This document shows positions 58,210 through 64,000 of a stretch of DNA of 64,000 nt, piece after piece. This DNA comes from Orobanche coerulescens. Its lineage: Eukaryota > Streptophyta > Magnoliopsida > Lamiales > Orobanchaceae. The notes beneath the pieces were generated by a model, which was given only the letters and a program-made list of their open reading frames with translations, did no database searches and had not been told where the DNA came from. The stretch covers positions 115,987,501 to 116,051,500 of the forward strand of contig CM065811.1 in the NCBI GenBank assembly GCA_033398695.1. The letters run 5' to 3'. A program made the translations under genes and the position numbers. Position 1 is the stretch's first letter, and every line of letters begins with the position of its first letter.

Positions 58210-59797
58210 GTAGGTCTTGCGATCGTATATACGATATTGACATTTGGAATGCTCAATTAGATGGTGAATGATTTGGAATCATTTTAGTCATAATCGTGGT
58301 ATATGTTTTTACGTTCGTTGTAGTTATATTTTTCGTAAGTTTATGTCTAAATATAAGTCTTAATTTCTTGGAAATATGATTTATATTGAAGATATGAATG
58401 TTGGAGAATATAGATATTGGATATCCGGTGGAAAAACAAGCCCCGAAATGCCGTTGGGCCAGTGCAGGAGGAGTCCGGGAGCAGGCGCGGCCTGGGCGGC
58501 CCATCTTGGGGCCACGGCCCCTCGGCCCAGTGGCTGGCCGGACGGCGGGCCGAGCATGACTCGGCCATGCCAGTTTGTCTGCCGACATCTTGCCGTGATG
58601 ACTTCGGCCATGCCAGCCTTTTTGCCCTTCAATTTTTCGTGTATTCTTGAAAATTAATCTCCCTCATGTTAAATTGGATTTAATATGATTAAAATGATTT
58701 ATGGTATTTCATTTTATAAGGGAAATTTGATTAATTGGAATATTTATGGTCGACCGAATTATTTTGAACGTTATCATATTACCGATTGTGTGAATCGATT
58801 GGATCGGTTCGTATTGTTGATTGGATCAATGTATCTCTACGCTTTTCATTTATATAGTATTTATTGGATGAATGCTTTTGAATGAGGATGTGGTTCGTGG
58901 ACTTAGTTTTGAATCGTTCGTTTTATTCGATTCGGTTGTAAAGGCCGTTTTGAGCCTATTTATTTTACTAGAAATGTTTGTATCTAGGATGCAATTTTCG
59001 ATGTAAAATTTATATGTAATGACGAAGACCGGAGGAAGATCCATTTCGAGAAGACGAAGATTCAAGACGAAGACTTGTAATTAGATTACGGAATTTTTGT
59101 TTTCTAGGAACGGTCCATGAACCACATGTTGGTAGCAACTAGGTTGTGAATGGTTGTTTCATATTGTATGAATGCCACAAACGCGCTTAAACGATTAATG
59201 TGCAAAGTGTAACGTTAATCGCCATAATTCTCCCACAACAAATTATTAAGTTTATAAGGTTTCAAGGTTTTCCTTCCCTCCATCGAGCTTTCGGGAAATT
59301 GAAATCCAAACCGGATGTGCTATGCTTCCGAGTTATCGGGGTAGTCGTTCGGGGAGGACGGATAAATTAAGGAGCGCATCGATGCCGGTTGGAGTAAATT
59401 TTATCCCTAGAAACACGATAGGTTCTTGGATAAGATTGATTGTGAAACTGATTTGCGTCGATGGTATAAACTTAACTTGTTCACGAACCATAGAAACCGT
59501 ATATGTTGAGGGGAGTGAACAAGGGGAAAAAGAAGATCGAATCATCCATTAGATGGGTTGGTGTTGGACACCACTTTATGAAAATTAATAGACTAGAAAC
59601 CTGTTCGGTTGCCCTCTATTAAGATTTATAAAGAACTTGATCATCACTATGAAGTAGAGCGACGATACTTCCGGATATCACATGGGAGTGTGTTATTCCG
59701 ATAAAAATAGTGGGAGCTGGGTAACAAGAATAGAAAAGACCTGAATTCTATACTCAGATCATAATATAACTAGTCACTAACTAATCTGTTATACTTA
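58210..59797 (+). other. Long leader of the Copia element with a GC-rich island
   Basis: No gene until gag. 58437-58640 is strikingly G+C-rich (GGCCCATCTTGGGGCC, GGCCGGACGGCGGGCCGAGC) and repeats CGGCCATGCCAG twice; all frames stay open there, so the ORFs are not evidence of genes. The rest is AT-rich with short ORFs only. Confidence 0.5.
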
Positions 59798-60511
59798 ATG
59801 CAGACAAATCTCAATATGACAATGAATCCACTCGCAATTCTACTCGAAAAGAACACCTTAATGGGACCTAACTTTGTGGATTGGCTCCGCAATCTGATGA
59901 TTATCCTCAGTATAGAGGCACTGGGATACGTCTTGGAGACGGATATTCCGGCGCCTCCTCTGCAGACCCGAGCCAATCAGGAAGAGATTGAAAACCACGA
60001 AAAGTGGGTTAAGGATGACGTGAAAGTCCGTGCTTATATGATGGCTTCCATGTCTAATGAGCTTCAGAGAGCTCATGAGAAAATGACTTCTGCTAAGCAG
60101 ATTCTATCTCACTTAACCGAACTTTATGGTGAGCACAGCAGAACTGCTAGATATGAGATATCCAAGCAACTGTTCGGTGCAAGGATGAAGGAAGGTGAGA
60201 AGGTTGGGGAACATGTCCTCAAAATGATATCCATGATCGAGAGATTGGAGGATCTTGATTTTAAAATGGATACTTCTCTCCAAACCGACCTTATCCTACA
60301 GTCTCTTCCTGATTCCTTCTCACAGTTTGTTATGAACTTTAACTGCAATGAGATTGTATGTAACTTAGCTGGGCTAATGAACAAACTGGTGACCGCTCAA
60401 TCTCAGATGAAGACTCCGCGAATGAAGGAGTCTGCCCTTGTGATTTCTTCTGGACTTCGGAAGTCTAAGAATAAGAAGAAAAAAAGAGAAGCGGATTGGA
60501 CCACAAGCTAA
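59798..60511 (+). CDS. Copia gag (UBN2-like capsid), short
   Basis: 237 residues; the start may be the second Met (MTMNPLAILL). LMGPNFVDWLRNLMIIL, the HEKWVKDDVKVRAYMMASM stretch, LTELYGEHSRTARYEISKQLF and LILQSLPDSFSQFVMNFN are typical of Copia gag of this kind. It ends in a K-rich tail, after which the frame is lost. A damaged zinc knuckle follows at about 60567-60610 (ACLKCGE..). Confidence 0.88.
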   Translation: MQTNLNMTMNPLAILLEKNTLMGPNFVDWLRNLMIILSIEALGYVLETDIPAPPLQTRANQEEIENHEKWVKDDVKVRAYMMASMSNELQRAHEKMTSAKQILSHLTELYGEHSRTARYEISKQLFGARMKEGEKVGEHVLKMISMIERLEDLDFKMDTSLQTDLILQSLPDSFSQFVMNFNCNEIVCNLAGLMNKLVTAQSQMKTPRMKESALVISSGLRKSKNKKKKREADWTTS

Positions 60512-60559
60512 GGACCTTAAGGGAAAGGGCAAGGCCCCGATGGTTAGAAGAACAAGAAG

Positions 60560-60725
60560 AAGAAGGATGCTTGTCTCAAGTGCGGTGAGTGGGCCACTGG
60601 GCTAGAGACTGTCCGATTCTTCATGGCACTTCAGTCTGTAACTTTTAGTTTTGGAAACAAATTGTTCGCTCTTGTATTTTTACTTCTGATACTCGGATTA
60701 CGGTGCTAGTTCTCATATTTGTACC
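60560..60725 (+). pseudogene. Copia gag-pol junction: decayed zinc knuckle and protease start
   Basis: CLKCGEWATG-type remains of a CCHC knuckle with a stop or frameshift in it, then (about 60680-60725) the lead to the protease with a G-SHICTV-like stretch. The aspartic protease DSG/DTG is not clean. Confidence 0.5.
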
Positions 60726-61637
60726 GTGAATCAGGATCTGGAACAAAGTAGGAAACTTGGAGCTGGAGAAGTTATGATCACAGTCGGAAGCGGGCATAGT
60801 GTCGAGGCGACCGACATAGGATCACTTCTTTTAGGTTTAAAATCCGGCTTTATTTTGACTTTAGAAGATGTACTTGTTTTGCCCAAGGGGCACAAAAACA
60901 TTGTATCCATTCCGGTCATGGACCGAAAAGGCTTTTCATTTTTCATTGGTGATGGTTCCTGCAAAATTTATTTTAGAAATAAACTAGTGGGTACTGCTAC
61001 ATTGTTAAATGGATTGTATCATCTAAATCTCAGCAACAAAGTAGTTGTGAATACTATGACTAGAAAACGTGGTAGAGATAAAACCAATCAAGTTTTGAAA
61101 TGACATCTTAGACTTGGTCATGTTGGTCAGACCAAGGTTTACAAGATGGAAAAGGATGGACTTATGGGTCCATTAGGATCGGATCCCTTTCCTACTTGTG
61201 AATCTTGCCTTAAAGGCAAAATGACTAAGTCCCCCTTCACAGGGACTTTTGAAAGAGCCGCTGATAAACTGGGATTAATCCATACCGACGTATGTGGTGC
61301 TTTGGAAGTAGCACGTGACGGATATCAATATTTCATTACGTTTACAGATGATCATACTAGGTATGGTTATATATACTTAATGAAACATAAATCCGAGGCT
61401 TTTGATAAATTCCAGGAATTCAAGGCCCTAGTCGAGAAACAAACTGGTAATCATATCAAAGCACTTCGGTCGGACCGAGGTGTCGAGTATATGAGTACGG
61501 AGTTTGACGAGTTCCTTAAGGAACATGGAATAGTTTCACAACTAACACCTCCAGGTACTCCTCAGTTAAATGGTGTGTCAGAAAGAAGGAACCGAACCCT
61601 GTTGAACATGGTCCGTTCCATCTTTGGGCTATCTTGA
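60726..61637 (+). pseudogene. Copia protease end, GAG-pre-integrase and integrase core
   Basis: 60726-61103: protease C-terminal region (VGSGHSVEATDIGSLLL, LEDVLVLPKGHKNIVSIPVM). After a TGA (61101) in the same frame, 61146-61637 has the integrase zinc part (CESCLKGKM), LIHTDVCGALE (first D), LRSDRGVEYMS (second D) and NGVSERRNRTLLNMVRS (E). It ends in a TGA at 61635; the next codons continue in frame (LWGYALCAAYILNRCPSK). Confidence 0.88.
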
Positions 61638-62238
61638 CTTGCCGATTTACTGTGGGGGTATGCACTCTGTGCCGCGTATATCTTGAACAGATGTCCTTCC
61701 AAATCCGTTCCTAAAACTCCACATGAGATGTGGGAGGGAAGGAAACCAAGTCTTAATCATATTAGGATTTGGGGATGTCCCGCCTATGTCAAGAAGACTA
61801 AGGTGGAAAAGTTGGAAGCTAGGTCTGCGAAGGGACGTTTCATTGGATTCTAAATGCAGGACGATGGGATATCTATTCTACATGCCCAAAGATCGAAGGA
61901 TCGTTGTTGCTTTACAAGCACACTTCCTGGAAGATGAGTTCATTCAGGAAGGCGGAGCAGGTAGAAGTATTTCTTTAGAAGAATACAATGAAACTCCTCG
62001 AGGGACACCTGTGCAAGAAACTGGAGCCGAACTTTCTGAAACACAAGTACAACCACCTCGTAGGTATAGTAGGGTGTCTCATTTACCTGAGAGGTATGGG
62101 CTTGTGCACTTGGAGGAGCTGGGTCTCCATGAGGTTCCAAGTGATAGCCAAGAGACCGACCCGACGACCTATGACCAAGCGATGGCGGATGTAGACTCCT
62201 CGAAATGGCGTGAAGCTATGGAAGCTGAGATAGACTAG
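61638..62238 (+). pseudogene. Copia integrase C-terminal part and linker
   Basis: After the stop, HEMWEGRKPSLNHIRIWGCPAYVKK is readable, then a frameshift near 61820. 61840-62238 encodes an acidic linker (GGAGRSISLEEYNE, PPRRYSRVSHLPERYG) leading into RT. A TAG at 62236-62238 lies in the RT frame. Confidence 0.8.
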
Positions 62239-63725
62239 ATGCATGTCAATCAGGTCTGGACTCTAGTAGACTGCCCCAAGGGCATAGTGCCTATTGGGAA
62301 CAAGTGGATCTACAATAGAAAGACTGATGGTGATGTCAAGGTTGACGCCTATAAGGCCAGGCTTGTGGCAAAGGGTTATACCCAGAAGGAAGGGATCGAT
62401 TACCACGATACCTTCTCGCCCGTAGCCATGATCAAGTCTATTGGCATGATGCTTGCTATAGCTGCCTACCACGATTATGAGATATGGCAAATGGACGTAA
62501 AGACGGCTTTCCTTAATGGATTCCTCGAGGAGGAAATCTATATGGAGCAGCCTAAAGGCTTTGTGTCCGAAGTCGATATTCAGAAAGTGTGCAAGCTTCA
62601 GCGTTCCATTTATGGACTGAAGCAAGCGTCGCGTAGTTGGAACCTTCGTTTTGACGAGGTGATCAAAGAGTTTGACTTCGTGCAAAATGAAGAGGAACCT
62701 TGTGTATACAAGAGGGTTAGTGGGAGCAAGATCGCATTCTTAGTACTATATGTAGATGACATTCTACTAATAGGAAATGATGTGGGAATGCTCAATTCTG
62801 TGAAAGCTTGGCTTTCGAGTAATTTCTCCATGAAAGACTTGGGAGAAGCTACCTATATTCTTGGTATTCGACTCTACCGGGATAGAGCGAAGAGAACAAT
62901 AGGTCTTTCCCAAGCCCTCTATATAGATAAAATCTTAAAGCGATTTAAGATGGATGATTCTAAAAGAGAGTTCCTACCGATGCGACATGGAATAAAACTC
63001 ACCTTGAAGATGTGTCCTCAAAATGAGGAACAACGAAAGGAAATGAGTAATATACCATATGCTTCGGTCGTGGGTAGCCTTATGTATGCTATGTTGTGTA
63101 CAAGACCTGACATCGCGCATGCTGTAAGCGTGGTGAGTAGGTTTCAGGCAAACCCAGGTAGGGAACATTGGACTGCTGTAAAGAACGTTCTCAAGTACTT
63201 AAGAAGGACTATAGATATGGTTCTTATGTATGGCGGTGGAGAATTGGATGTGGTGGGATTCACTGATTCGGACTTCCAAGGACTGAAGGACGACTCGATG
63301 TCCACTTCTGGCTACATATTTACTCTTAATGGAGGAGCAGTATCTTGGCGTAGTGCCAAGCAAAGCGCGACCGCGATTCCACATGTCAGTGAGTATCAAG
63401 CGGCCTCGGAGGCTTCCAGGAAGGGTTACGGATTAAGAAGTTTCGGGAGAACTTCAAGTGATACCATGTCTTTGGTTTGCTGTTCATGTCTTTGCGACAA
63501 CGACGGAGGTAGCGCAGCCAAGAGCCGAGGTTTCACACAAAGACCAAACATATTGAGAGGAAGTATCATCTCGTAAGAGAATTTGTTCGCAAGGGATACA
63601 TTGTGCTGCACAGAGTAGACTCGGCCGACAACGTCGCCGATCCACTGACCAAGCCACTTTCTCAGACTAGCTTGGAGCGTCATCTGGAGAACATGAGTAT
63701 TAGATACCATAGTGTGTGGCATTGA
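62239..63725 (+). pseudogene. Copia reverse transcriptase and RNase H
   Basis: RT: IGNKWIYNRKTDG, RLVAKGYTQKEGIDY, MDVKTAFLNGFLEEEIYM, YGLKQASRSWN and the catalytic YVDD (residues 171-174 from 62239). RNase H: GFTDSDFQGLKDDSMSTSGYIF and VSWRSAKQ, then a frameshift near 63420-63500. The end continues in another frame to a stop at 63723-63725, with HIERKYHLVREFV and DNVADPLTKPLSQ. Only the RNase H middle and the two upstream breaks prevent a full pol. Confidence 0.9.
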
Positions 63726-63730
63726 GTGCA

Positions 63731-63740
63731 AGTGGGAGAT
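63731..63740 (+). other. Polypurine tract of the plus-strand Copia element
   Basis: AGTGGGAGAT directly before the LTR. Confidence 0.7.
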
Positions 63741-64000
63741 TGTTAGGAGTATGCCCTCGAATGCCACTCAGAGGTTGTTGAGTGAGGGCATTGTGCTTGT
63801 AATTATGTAAACCATTTATATAAGGCAAATGAATGTTTCTTTATTTACTGGTAGTTATTGGCATTCCTAACTCGTAAATAAACATATAGAAACTAGTCCG
63901 GGTATTTGAGAGCAAAACGTTCCACTCCTTATTGGATAAGGGGTCGCTTTGGAAAGGTTATAGCTCAAATACTTAATCGTTCGCAAGTCGATGAAACTTG
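63741..64000 (+). repeat. 3' LTR start of the plus-strand Copia element (cut by window edge)
   Basis: Begins TGTTAGGAGTATGCCC and carries an inverted phrase GAGGGCATTGTGC nearby. No copy of the start is in the window. Confidence 0.75.

Larger units (their letters stand above)
56667..64000 (+). mobile_element. Copia retrotransposon, plus strand, 5' LTR truncated, 3' LTR entering the window edge
   Basis: Primer site at 58198, gag at 59798-60511, protease/integrase at 60726-62238, RT/RNase H at 62239-63725, polypurine tract at about 63731-63740 and the start of the 3' LTR at 63741. The 3' LTR start TGTTAGGAGTATGCCC does not occur in the 5' part: the 5' LTR is cut at 56667 where the solo LTR ends. 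Several stops and frameshifts. Lineage not assigned. Confidence 0.85.

Noticed and set aside
58376..58657. Overlapping ORFs on both strands
   Set aside because: High G+C keeps all frames open; no motif and no conservation evidence.

Overview
The window is repeat-dense nuclear DNA from a flowering plant, probably a eudicot (inference). Every coding signal I can name belongs to a plant transposable element: SIRE-type and other Copia elements, a chromodomain Gypsy element, a MULE, hAT-like elements, a CACTA element and MITEs. I find no ordinary host gene, rRNA, functional tRNA gene or CRISPR array.

Layout. Bases 1-31592 are one old SIRE-type Copia element on the minus strand. Its 5' LTR is 29959-31592 and its 3' LTR lies beyond the left edge. 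It is split by a second SIRE-type element (913-12789, target duplication ACTTC), a Tekay/Del-like Gypsy element (19021-27551, duplication GGCAT) and a hAT-like MITE (28314-28874). The host element's reading frame resumes on the far side of the SIRE and Gypsy insertions. Bases 31593 to about 43090 are a decayed plus-strand MULE. It is split by a non-autonomous hAT-like element (33921-41877, duplication GGTGAGAA), which itself holds a MITE (33960-34560, GTATCAGT) and a 6.1-kb LTR element (35458-41595, AGTTT). Bases 43090-44720 hold MITEs and an AAT-rich tract. Bases 45400-56666 are a SIRE-like solo LTR carrying a 10.1-kb CACTA transposon (45741-55881, ACA) with TNP2-like and TNP1-like genes. Bases 56667-64000 are a plus-strand Copia element with a truncated 5' LTR and several breaks in gag-pol.

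Most unusual: the 35458-41595 element has 227-bp LTRs, primer-site and polypurine signals but no gag-pol that I can find. On its antisense strand it carries two uninterrupted ORFs. One is a LOG-like (cytokinin-activating enzyme family) protein that lacks key catalytic residues. The other carries a basic/cysteine motif resembling the nucleic-acid-binding proteins of carlavirus-type plant RNA viruses.

A second pattern recurs. Most LTR families here carry their own short, often palindromic word many times in the LTR, and in two SIRE elements the word also recurs in coding linkers: GATACAG, CTGCAG, TAGCGTGCGCTA, GTTACGGCCGTAAC, GCGATCGC. All counts were made by eye.
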